Shown here: positions 1-6,448 of the stretch, one piece after another
Position numbering within the stretch: the stretch's first letter is position 1
Layout of the letters: the number at the start of each line of letters is the position of its first letter
Source of the DNA: Bacillota bacterium
Lineage (GTDB): Bacteria > Bacillota > UBA4882 > JAAYXC01
Direction: 5' to 3'
DNA: 8,712 nucleotides
NCBI GenBank assembly: GCA_012516115.1
Contig: JAAYXC010000190.1
Coordinates: 1-8,712 of the forward strand
Notes under the pieces: generated by a model
The model's input: only the letters and a program-made list of their open reading frames with translations
Databases searched by the model: none
Told to the model about the DNA's origin: nothing
Program-made: the position numbers and the translations under genes

Positions 1-335
1 CTCCCACCCCGGAGCTGGCGACAGGCCGGCCCCGTTTTCTCCTGCTCGACACTTACCGGCCGGGCTTTTTCGGCGGCACGGGCCGGAGTTTCCCCTGGGC
101 CGAGGCGGCGCCTTACCGGGCGCTCGGGATCCCCATCCTCATCGCCGGCGGGCTCAACCCGGGGAACGTCCGCACGGCCTTGGAGCTCGCCCGTCCGGCA
201 GGGGTAGACGTCTCGAGCGGGATCGAAAGCGCGCCGGGCAAGAAAGATCCGGCCCTCATCGCCGCCTTTATCAACGCGGTAAGAGATTGGGAACGGACCC
301 AGCTTCATCATTTAAACGAGAAAACCTGGAGGTAA
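1..335 (+). CDS. trpF: Phosphoribosylanthranilate isomerase, C-terminal part
   Basis: This is the 3' end of a gene that begins before the window; the first complete codon is at position 3 and the stop is TAA at 333-335. About 110 residues are visible. TrpF is a (beta/alpha)8-barrel cytosolic enzyme that converts N-(5'-phosphoribosyl)anthranilate to CdRP, the third step of tryptophan synthesis. The diagnostic stretches are the beta-strand LLLDTYRPGFFGGTGRSFPW, with the family's LLD and GGTG residues, then IAGGLNPGNV, which forms a phosphate-binding loop, then the C-terminal VDVSSGIESAPGKKD. The Asp of the LLD strand corresponds to the family's catalytic acid. The stop lies 5 nt before the trpB start and the trpB ribosome site sits in the last codons, so the two genes are probably co-transcribed and coupled. 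The N-terminal half, including the catalytic Cys, is outside the window. Confidence 0.95.
   Translation, partial: PTPELATGRPRFLLLDTYRPGFFGGTGRSFPWAEAAPYRALGIPILIAGGLNPGNVRTALELARPAGVDVSSGIESAPGKKDPALIAAFINAVRDWERTQLHHLNEKTWR
328..332 (+). promoter_or_regulatory. Shine-Dalgarno site of trpB
   Basis: GGAGG ends 8 nt before the ATG at 341. It decides the trpB start in favour of 341 over an in-frame TTG at 287, which would add 18 residues, lacks a ribosome site and would overlap trpF by 49 nt. It overlaps the last codons of trpF. Confidence 0.85.
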
Positions 336-340
336 AGACG

Positions 341-1525
<1,185 letters not shown>

Positions 1526-1528
1526 CTC

Positions 1529-1587
1529 ACCCCCTTCGGGACCCTCTAGGGACGGTGCGGGAACGCCCCTAGAGGGGACGGGGGGTG
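1529..1587 (+). other. Large GC-rich hairpin downstream of trpB
   Basis: An inner perfect 10-bp inverted repeat pairs 1542-1551 (CCCTCTAGGG) with 1567-1576 (CCCTAGAGGG) around a 15-nt loop. An outer 7-bp repeat pairs CACCCCC (1529-1535) with GGGGGTG (1581-1587). The outer pairing begins 3 nt after the trpB stop. No T tract follows it directly, so it is not a canonical terminator by itself. It could stabilise the trpFB mRNA 3' end or slow RNA polymerase ahead of the next hairpin. This is a structure seen in the sequence; the role is inferred. Confidence 0.6.
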
Positions 1588-1593
1588 GGTAAA

Positions 1594-1636
1594 AAGAGGA
1601 GGAGGCCTTTTTGATATTGATATCCTCTTGTTTTTT
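1594..1636 (+). terminator. Candidate intrinsic terminator after trpB
   Basis: AAGAGGA (1594-1600) pairs with TCCTCTT (1623-1629), a perfect 7-bp stem with a 22-nt loop that itself contains the small palindrome GATAT-TG-ATATC. The right arm is followed by G and then T6 (1631-1636). The T tract and position after a stop codon fit Rho-independent termination, though the stem is modest and the loop long. A competing AAAAAG/CTTTTT pairing (1591-1596 with 1607-1612) could weaken it. If active, it would cut trpA off from the trpFB transcript. Confidence 0.45.
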
Positions 1637-1687
1637 GTGGTCGACGAGAAACACCTACTTACTTAGAAAATTGGCCCGGTTCCACCA

Positions 1688-1808
1688 TGCTCGTGCTCGT
1701 GCGCGTAATCGGACTCGTCGTTCGTCGCTGGTCGCTCGTCGCTCGGAGATGCGCTCTTCGGGTGCTCGATCACGAGCACGAGCACCGCTTCGCTGAGCAC
1801 GAGCACGA
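1688..1808. repeat. Low-complexity GCTCGT/GCACGA inverted-repeat element
   Basis: The left arm TGCTCGTGCTCGTG (1688-1701) is perfectly complementary over 14 bp to CACGAGCACGAGCA (1771-1784). GAGCACGAGCAC from the right arm (1774-1785) recurs as a direct copy at 1795-1806. Between the arms, degenerate units built on TCGTCG, GCTCGTCGCTCGG and TTCGTCGCTGGTCGCTCG fill 1713-1746. No open frame here looks like a protein. The word composition differs sharply from the flanking genes, and the element sits in the trpB-trpA gap beside an AT-richer patch (1808-1835). It resembles dispersed intergenic palindromic repeats or a small non-autonomous element. No target-site duplication is obvious, so mobility is not shown. 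As RNA it would fold into a long GC-rich stem. Confidence 0.7.
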
Positions 1809-1871
1809 ATAAAATAGGCTCATTTTCAATTCTTGTTCTCCCGGCTAATCCGGGGATGGATCACCAATCAT

Positions 1872-1877
1872 GAGGAG
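1872..1877 (+). promoter_or_regulatory. Shine-Dalgarno site that decides the trpA start
   Basis: GAGGAG lies 9 nt upstream of the TTG at 1887, and no ATG or GTG in the trpA frame fits as well. A 6-codon mini-ORF (ATG 1870, TGA 1888-1890) runs across this site, and its stop overlaps the TTG start as TTGA. The mini-ORF may be chance, or it may couple initiation at trpA. Confidence 0.6.
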
Positions 1878-1886
1878 AGAGAGACT

Positions 1887-2699
1887 TTGAACCGAGTCCG
1901 CGCCCATCTCGAAGACCTCCGCCGCCGGGGCGGGAAAGCTTTTATCCCCTTCATTATGGCCGGTTACCCGAGCCTTGCGGCCACGCCCGCGTTCCTTGAA
2001 GGGCTGGCGGAGGCGGGGGCCGACGCCATCGAGCTCGGTCTCCCCTTCTCCGATCCGCTGGCCGACGGCCCGGTCAACCAGACGGCCTCCTACACGGCCC
2101 TCCAGAACGGCGCCACCGTGGATCGGGTCTTGGCCGTCGCGGCCGCGGTCGCGCCGCGGCTTTCCTGTCCCCTGCTCCTTTTTACCTACCTCAATCCCCT
2201 TCTGCAGCGGGGTCCGCGCCGCCTCTTGGCCGAGGCGGCGGCCGCCGGGTTTGCCGGGCTGATCGTCCCCGACCTCCCGCCGGAGGCGGCAGAGGAAATC
2301 CGGGCCGCGGCCGCGGCGGCCGGGCTGGGGATGAGTTTCTTGGTCGCGCCCACCAGCCCCCCGGAGCGGATCCGGCGCGCGGCCGAAGCGAGCAGTGCCT
2401 TCCTCTATGCCGTCTCCCTGCGCGGGGTGACCGGCGCGCGGGAGAGCCTCCCCCCGGACCTCCCGGAGTTCCTCGCCCGGGTGCGGGCCAACGCGGACTG
2501 CCCGGTTATGGTAGGCTTCGGCATCGGCACGCCCGCCCAGGCCAGGGCGGCGGCCGAGCTGGCCGACGGGGTGATCGTGGGGAGCGCCCTGGTGCGCCTG
2601 GCGGGAGAAGAAGGGGTCGAGGCGGCCTGCCGCCTGGCGTGGGAGATAAGGAGCGTCCTGCCTGCCGGCCCGGCCGAAATCCGGCAGGCCGAGGAATAA
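1887..2699 (+). CDS. trpA: Tryptophan synthase alpha chain
   Basis: TrpA is the (beta/alpha)8-barrel subunit that cleaves indole-3-glycerol phosphate to indole and glyceraldehyde 3-phosphate and passes indole to TrpB. Read from the TTG at 1887 it has 270 residues (E. coli 268). The catalytic Glu in AIELGLPFSDPLADGP then falls at 49 and the Asp at 60, exactly the enteric Glu49/Asp60 numbering, which supports this start over an in-frame TTG at 1833 (288 residues). Other family stretches are FIPFIMAGYPSL (19-30), the FAGLIVPDLP strand, the mobile-loop region SLRGVTGARE, and the phosphate-binding GFGIGTPAQ and VGSALV near the C-terminus. The frame is intact. The unusual point is its separation from trpB by a terminator-like hairpin and a repeat. 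It may therefore depend on read-through or on a promoter in the AT-richer 1808-1850 patch, where I see no convincing -35/-10 pair. Confidence 0.95.
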   Translation: MNRVRAHLEDLRRRGGKAFIPFIMAGYPSLAATPAFLEGLAEAGADAIELGLPFSDPLADGPVNQTASYTALQNGATVDRVLAVAAAVAPRLSCPLLLFTYLNPLLQRGPRRLLAEAAAAGFAGLIVPDLPPEAAEEIRAAAAAAGLGMSFLVAPTSPPERIRRAAEASSAFLYAVSLRGVTGARESLPPDLPEFLARVRANADCPVMVGFGIGTPAQARAAAELADGVIVGSALVRLAGEEGVEAACRLAWEIRSVLPAGPAEIRQAEE

Positions 2700-2719
2700 A
2701 CCGCGGTCGCCGGATGGGG

Positions 2720-2749
2720 TTGCGCAAAAGGGGATGGATGTGGTATCAT
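2720..2749 (+). promoter_or_regulatory. Promoter of tRNA-Leu
   Basis: TTGCGC (2720-2725) and TATCAT (2744-2749) are separated by 18 nt and resemble sigma-70 -35/-10 boxes. A start near 2756 would leave a leader of about 7 nt before the tRNA. The -10 lies in the loop and right arm of a perfect 9-bp inverted repeat, GGATGGATG (2732-2740) with CATCCATCC (2747-2755), which could be an operator or the stem of a trpA 3' hairpin. Confidence 0.55.
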
Positions 2750-2762
2750 CCATCCTGCAGAG

Positions 2763-2850
2763 GCCGAAGTGGCGGAATAGGCAGACGCAGCAGACTCAAA
2801 ATCTGCCGCCCCCCAAGGGCGTGTGGGTTCGAGTCCCACCTTCGGCACCA
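2763..2850 (+). tRNA. tRNA-Leu, anticodon CAA
   Basis: The acceptor stem pairs GCCGAAG (2763-2769) with CTTCGGC (2840-2846), followed by discriminator A and an encoded CCA (2848-2850). The anticodon stem GCAGA/TCTGC (2790-2794 with 2802-2806) closes the 7-nt loop CTCAAAA. The anticodon CAA at 2797-2799 reads the UUG leucine codon. The T arm is GTGGG-TTCGAGT-CCCAC. A long variable arm (about 2807-2827) makes it class II, as expected for tRNA-Leu. The 88-nt length including CCA is normal and all helices look intact, so it should be functional. It follows trpA by 63 nt and appears to have its own promoter. Confidence 0.97.
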
Positions 2851-2873
2851 AAGGAATTATAACCCGGGTTTAC

Positions 2874-2928
2874 GGCCGGTTTGTTAACTATTTGCATCGG
2901 GAACCGGCCACCCGATGATGTTGGCCGG
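2874..2928 (+). other. H-type pseudoknot with a competing helix
   Basis: Stem 1 pairs CATCGGG (2895-2901) with CCCGATG (2911-2917). Stem 2 pairs CCGGCCA (2904-2910) with TGGCCGG (2922-2928). Both are perfect 7-bp helices and they interleave as in an H-type pseudoknot, with a 2-nt loop 1, no gap between stems and a 4-nt loop 3. A third segment, GGCCGGTT (2874-2881), is perfectly complementary to AACCGGCC (2902-2909), so the central strand has two alternative partners. An intrinsic terminator begins 9 nt downstream. Such an arrangement could be a riboswitch-like or attenuator switch, a processed 3' tail of the tRNA transcript, or a small RNA. It matches no known riboswitch class that I recognise. 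The pairing is seen directly; function is unknown. Confidence 0.5.
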
Positions 2929-2937
2929 GAGGGCGAG

Positions 2938-2969
2938 GAGCGGCTTTGGCGGGAAAGTCGCTCTTTTTT
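2938..2969 (+). terminator. Strong intrinsic terminator
   Basis: GAGCGGCTTT (2938-2947) pairs with AAAGTCGCTC (2954-2963) over 10 bp with one G-T wobble. The loop is GGCGGG, and TTTTTT (2964-2969) follows at once, with more AT-rich sequence after it. This is a textbook Rho-independent terminator. It probably ends the tRNA-Leu transcript, and read-through from trpA if any. Confidence 0.9.
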
Positions 2970-3329
2970 ATTTATTTAACCCAGTGGATCTGGCCGGCTC
3001 TTACCTGCGTTTAGGGTAAAATCCGAATCGACTCCCTGCGGTCCCCCGTCACGGAGGACAAGGGGGAGTTCGAGGGTGGCAAGGATAAGAGCAAAAGTGG
3101 TCCTCCCGTAGACGGGGAGAAGGTAATCTGCCACGGGAGTGCCATCCGAAGTGGAGGTCGGTTACTGCATCGGTGAAGCTGTTTTCCCTTCTCGGGAAAC
3201 CTTAAAAACCCCCGGGCAGGTTAAGAAGGCAGGCGCGGTTCAAATCTTCGCCCCATGGAACAAGGATCTTCTTCCTCCGACGTGGAAACTTAACGATCAT
3301 GGAATTCACGGCAAAGAAGGGGTGGACGC
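2970..3329 (+). other. Gene-free stretch with structured RNA-like sequence
   Basis: About 360 nt separate the terminator from nagD, and no protein gene is convincing. A TAAAAT hexamer (3017-3022) could be a -10 box, but no good -35 accompanies it. From 3031 the sequence is rich in perfect helices. ACTCCC (3031-3036) can pair with GGGAGT at 3064-3069 or at 3135-3140. Inside it GTCC/GGAC (3041-3044 with 3056-3059) and CCG/CGG form a tight hairpin. GTGGCA (3076-3081) pairs with TGCCAC (3129-3134), and CTCCC (3103-3107) with GGGAG (3115-3119). Further on come TTTCCC/GGGAAA (3183-3188 with 3194-3199), CTTAA/TTAAG (3201-3205 with 3221-3225) and a T-arm-like hairpin with loop TTCAAAT (3239-3245). 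This may be an unrecognised small RNA, a structured leader of nagD, or the remnant of a mobile element. Composition is less GC-biased at third positions than in the neighbouring genes. Confidence 0.4.
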
Positions 3330-4097
3330 ATGGGCGAGAAAAAGAAAGCTTACCTCATCGACATGGACGGCGTGCTGGTCTTCGGGACCAAGCCCATCCC
3401 GGGCGCCGTGGAGTTCATCGAGCGCCTGGCGGCCGGAGGTTACAAATACCTCATCCTGACCAACAACTCCGCCTACACCCCCCTCGACCTCCAGCACCGC
3501 CTGGCGACGGCCGGGATCAAGGTGGGACTCGACCGTCTCTACAGCAGCGCCCTGGCCACCGCGACCTTCGTGCAGTCCCAGAAGCCGGGCGGCTCCGCCT
3601 ACGTCCTGGGCGGCACCGGTCTTTACCAGGCCTTAACCGACGTAGGCTACACCCTCACCGACTACAATCCGGACTACGTAATCTTGGGCGAGAGTAGGTT
3701 CCATTCCTACGACCGGCTCATCCGGGCCGCCCAGCTCATCTCGGCCGGCGTTCCCTTCCTCGCCACCAACTCCGACCTCACCGGCCCGGCGGAGGAGGGG
3801 ATCATCCCGGCCTGCGGCGCGGTGGCCGCACTCCTCGAGAAGGCCTCCGGCTTCCGGCCGTATTATATCGGCAAACCGAACCCCCTCATGATGCGCCTGG
3901 CCCTGCGCTATCTGGGAGAACACTCGGAGAACGCGGTAATGATCGGCGACAACATGCACACCGACATCCGCGCCGGTCTCGAGAGCGGCCTGGAGACCGT
4001 CCTCGTCCTCACCGGGGTCACCAGACGCGAAGATATCGAAAAGTTCCCCTATCGACCGCACAGGGTGGTGGAGTCGTTGGCCGAGCTTGTCCCCTAG
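3330..4097 (+). CDS. nagD: NagD-type HAD-IIA phosphatase
   Basis: This is a soluble phosphatase of the haloacid dehalogenase superfamily, subfamily IIA; it has 255 residues (E. coli NagD 250) and lines up with NagD along its whole length. Motif I is DMDGV (11-15) with nucleophile Asp11 and acid/base Asp13. Motif II is LTNNSA (43-48), motif III is Lys182 in YIGKPNP, and motif IV is GDNMHTD (206-212) with the Mg-binding Asp207 and Asp212. The C2 cap lies between motifs II and III and contains ACGAVAALLEKASGFRP. E. coli NagD hydrolyses nucleoside monophosphates such as UMP; other members act on p-nitrophenyl phosphate or glycolytic phosphates, so the substrate here is open. The ATG is preceded by AAGGGG (3317-3322) at 7-nt spacing. 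It is not in a nag operon, so a role in amino-sugar metabolism is not supported. Its TAG stop overlaps the stop of the opposing methyltransferase. Confidence 0.9.
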   Translation: MGEKKKAYLIDMDGVLVFGTKPIPGAVEFIERLAAGGYKYLILTNNSAYTPLDLQHRLATAGIKVGLDRLYSSALATATFVQSQKPGGSAYVLGGTGLYQALTDVGYTLTDYNPDYVILGESRFHSYDRLIRAAQLISAGVPFLATNSDLTGPAEEGIIPACGAVAALLEKASGFRPYYIGKPNPLMMRLALRYLGEHSENAVMIGDNMHTDIRAGLESGLETVLVLTGVTRREDIEKFPYRPHRVVESLAELVP

Positions 4098-4890
4098 GTT
4101 TTTCCCCCGCGCCGTTGCCTTCTTGTCGGCCCTTCTTTCCGTCCGAGCACATAGAAGAACTGCTCCGCGTCGTCCCGCACCGGTTCCCTGGCGTAACCGC
4201 CGAAGACCGCCTCCACCGCCAGGCCGTGGGCGGCAAAGAGTGCCGCGAGCTCCGCGGGGAAGAAGTATCTCCTCGTCGTCTCGAACTCGTGTCGGATAAG
4301 GTTGCCGTCTCTTCGCCGGCCATCTCGAAGATATGCCGGCGGAACTCCAACTGCCGCCCGCGGTCGAAACCATAGGCCACCAGGCAACGGACCGGCCGGC
4401 CGGTGGCCGGATCCACCGCCTCCCTCCGCAGCACCGGCGCGGAAGGGCATTCCGTGAGAAGCTTCGGGGCAGAAAGACGTCGATAAGGAGCCGGCCGTCC
4501 GCGGCGAGGTGGCCGCGCCTCCTGCGCGTCCGGCGTGAGGAGGTAGTTGAAAGTATAAAAGGGCAAAAAGACCAGGCCAAAGGAACGGCTGAGGGTCAAA
4601 CGGCAGACGTCGGCTTCGATGATGGCGACCCTTCGACGGACCTCTTCCGGTTCCCGGGCCAGCTTCGCCCGGAGGAGTGCCAACATGGAGGGGGAGACGT
4701 CGACCGCCACGAGCTCGTATCCGGCGCGGGCCAGGGGGATGGTCAACCTCCCGGAACCGGCCCCGACCTCGAGAAGAGATCCCTTCGTCGCGGCGGCGTA
4801 ATCCAGATAGAGGGGGAGATCGTCTAACTTATCGCCGACATAAAGGTCGTAGCAGGCCGAGAAGTCCCGATAAATATCCTCATCCTCCAC
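4094..4890 (-). pseudogene. Class I SAM-dependent methyltransferase, broken by three frame disruptions
   Basis: From a GTG at 4890, with AAAGGGG (4901-4907) upstream, the first frame reads a clear Rossmann methyltransferase N-terminus. It shows IYRDFSACYD, motif I LLEVGAGSGR (about 39-48) for SAM binding, VAVDVSP with the acidic ribose-binding residue, IIEADV, and FLPFYTFNYLLTPDAQEA. Homology-like sequence then jumps frame near 4515-4521 to HLAADGRLLIDVFLP. It jumps back at a C4 run (4466-4469) to PKLLTECPSAPVLRREAVDP and RQLEFRRHIFEM, and jumps again near 4308-4311 to DGNLIRHEFETTRRYFFPAE and AEQFFYVLGRKE, ending at TAG 4096-4094. Lesions 2 and 3 each fit loss of one base (CCCCC to CCCC; GAGGAC to GAGAC). 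Lesion 1 fits loss of about 14-17 nt. The repaired protein would be about 270 residues. Substrate is unknown; small-molecule methylation is typical of the family. Sequencing error remains an alternative for the two single-base events. Confidence 0.75.
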
Positions 4891-5020
4891 TGTTTCCCAA
4901 CCCCTTTCGATCCCTTCCGAACATACCGATACCAGAATTCCATATCTTCCACAGAAGGAAAAGCTTTCTCCATCGCGAAAACAAAAGCTCGATAACGGAA
5001 AACAGGCGGTATACGAGACG

Positions 5021-6448
5021 ATGAGATTCAACACCCAAGACCCCGATCTCGACCGAAGTTTACAGAAGGTTCTCTTCACCAGTATTCCGAGCACCTTTTT
5101 CTTTATCATCATTCAAGGAAGCGCCTATACCGCCTTTGTCCGCGCCCTAAGCCGCCAGGACTCCCTTTATGGGTTCTTGGCCGCCCTGCCGCTTATCGCC
5201 GGTATCTTCCGGCTCCTGTCCGCCTTCCTCATCGAAAAATTCCATCGGCGTCGCGAAGTATTTCTCATCGCCCTTTATACTCAACGTCTAAGCTGGATCC
5301 CTTTTGCCCTCATCCCTTATCTCATCCCTTCCACCGAACCACGCCTCCGCATCGTCCTGGCCGTCCTCTGCCTCTCCCTGCACGGAGCCGGGGGAGCCAT
5401 CGGCGATGTGGCTTTCATCTCCTGGCTCACCGACTTGGTCCCGGCCGAGATCCGGGGCAGTTACCTCGGCCAGCGCAACCGCCTGGGCCAGATCACGGCC
5501 ATGCTCACCCCACTCGTGGTGGGATGGTACCTCGACCGTTTTCCGGGTTTCTTCGGGCTCTCCACGGCCCTGATCGCCGCAGCCATTTCCGGCGTAGCCG
5601 ATATCTCCATCTGGCTCTGGGTGAAACATCCGGCCATGAAGGAAAACACGCCACCCCTCCCGCTCAAAGAGATGCTTTTCGTCCCCCTCCGTCTCTTGCC
5701 TTACCGAAAACTGCTTTTCTTCTGGGCCACGGCCCTTTTCGCCTTCGGGCTAGCGGGGCCTTTCTTCATGGTCTACGTCCTGGAAGTCCTGAATTTCAGC
5801 TATACCGAGGCCTCGATCCAACTCCAGGTCCTCCCGGGGATCATGGCCTTTCTCCTCTCGCGCTTCCTAGGCCGCAGCATCGATGAATACGGATCCAAAC
5901 CCCTTCTCCGCCTCTGTATGAGCATTTCCACCAGTCTCCCGCTCTTCTGGCTTATCAGCACACCGCGGTTTCCGTGGCCGCAGCTTCTGGCCAATCTCCT
6001 GGGCGGCGTGACCTGGATCGGGCTTGACATGGCCCAGATGAGCCTGATGATGAAGATCCTGCCGCAGGAGAAACGTTCGTTCTACATCGCCGGCTACGGC
6101 CTTACAGCCTGGCTTGCAGGTAACGCCACCGGTTCGATGTTCGGCGGGTTCCTGGCCGATCGGCTCCGGCCGTTAATAGAGGGAAACGGTCTCCGCTTCC
6201 TCGGCGCTCCCCTCACCGTTTATCAGGTGATCTTTTTCTTCTCTTTCATCCTTCGCTTCCTCGTTCTGACGCTCATCCTACCACGGATCGAAGAGCCGGA
6301 GGCCAAAAGCACCCGGGAAGTCCTGGCCTCCCTGCGTCGGAACGCCCGTCAAGGTCGTTCTTTCCTTCAAATTGTCAAAAAAACGACTGAGAATAAAATC
6401 CCTGCCTCCTTACCACCTTCGGAGATTAACCTTAAAGAGAAAGGATGA
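5021..6448 (+). CDS. Major facilitator superfamily transporter
   Basis: This is an inner-membrane permease of 475 residues with about 12 hydrophobic segments in two halves separated by a charged loop (about 202-218). Visible membrane segments include about 18-40, 49-71, 79-103, 110-130, 157-172, 178-200, 231-256, 265-282, 301-314, 320-338, 355-378 and 399-421. The loop ISWLTDLVPAEIRGSYLGQRN (134-152) is the conserved MFS element with acidic and basic residues. FLIEKFHRRRE (69-79) occupies the usual basic loop between helices 2 and 3. A charged tail of about 50 residues follows the last helix. Energy coupling is presumably by proton or sodium gradient. No substrate motif is recognisable, so drug, peptide or metabolite transport are all open. 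The ATG at 5021 has only a weak upstream GGCGG. The 130-nt gap to the divergent methyltransferase must hold its promoter, but no clear -35/-10 pair is seen. Its stop overlaps the next start as ATGA, so the two are translated as a unit. Confidence 0.88.
   Translation: MRFNTQDPDLDRSLQKVLFTSIPSTFFFIIIQGSAYTAFVRALSRQDSLYGFLAALPLIAGIFRLLSAFLIEKFHRRREVFLIALYTQRLSWIPFALIPYLIPSTEPRLRIVLAVLCLSLHGAGGAIGDVAFISWLTDLVPAEIRGSYLGQRNRLGQITAMLTPLVVGWYLDRFPGFFGLSTALIAAAISGVADISIWLWVKHPAMKENTPPLPLKEMLFVPLRLLPYRKLLFFWATALFAFGLAGPFFMVYVLEVLNFSYTEASIQLQVLPGIMAFLLSRFLGRSIDEYGSKPLLRLCMSISTSLPLFWLISTPRFPWPQLLANLLGGVTWIGLDMAQMSLMMKILPQEKRSFYIAGYGLTAWLAGNATGSMFGGFLADRLRPLIEGNGLRFLGAPLTVYQVIFFFSFILRFLVLTLILPRIEEPEAKSTREVLASLRRNARQGRSFLQIVKKTTENKIPASLPPSEINLKEKG

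Noticed and set aside
287..340. Upstream TTG start giving an 18-residue TrpB extension
   Set aside because: The ATG at 341 has GGAGG at 8-nt spacing and yields the family's normal N-terminus; the extension would overlap trpF and lacks a ribosome site.
1833..1886. TTG at 1833 as the trpA start
   Set aside because: It would push the catalytic Glu and Asp 18 positions off the family numbering, and it lacks a Shine-Dalgarno sequence.
1845..2753. 302-codon open frame on the - strand opposite trpA
   Set aside because: It is a long antisense frame caused by the GC-rich codon bias of trpA; its translation has no recognisable domain and low-complexity Arg/Gly/Pro content.
2405..2851. - strand frame beginning VPKVGLEPTRPWGAADFESA
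   Set aside because: This is the well-known spurious peptide produced by reading antisense through a tRNA-Leu gene.
3082..3140. Molybdenum-cofactor-type riboswitch (CCTCCCGTA and GAAGGT words)
   Set aside because: Only short words agree; the rest of the conserved core and any molybdopterin gene downstream are absent.
3031..3230. 6S RNA (CCCTGCGGT near the start, CCTTAAAA further on)
   Set aside because: The two words recall 6S RNA, but the strong local hairpins do not allow the long rod with a central bubble, and the 5'/3' closing stem is only about 5 bp.
3232..3252. T-arm-like hairpin suggesting a tRNA or tmRNA
   Set aside because: No matching acceptor, D or anticodon arms and no CCA end are found around it.
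4333..5024. + strand open frames opposite the methyltransferase (4333-4827 and 4677-5024)
   Set aside because: The - strand carries clear methyltransferase motifs; the + frames are basic, low-complexity shadows.
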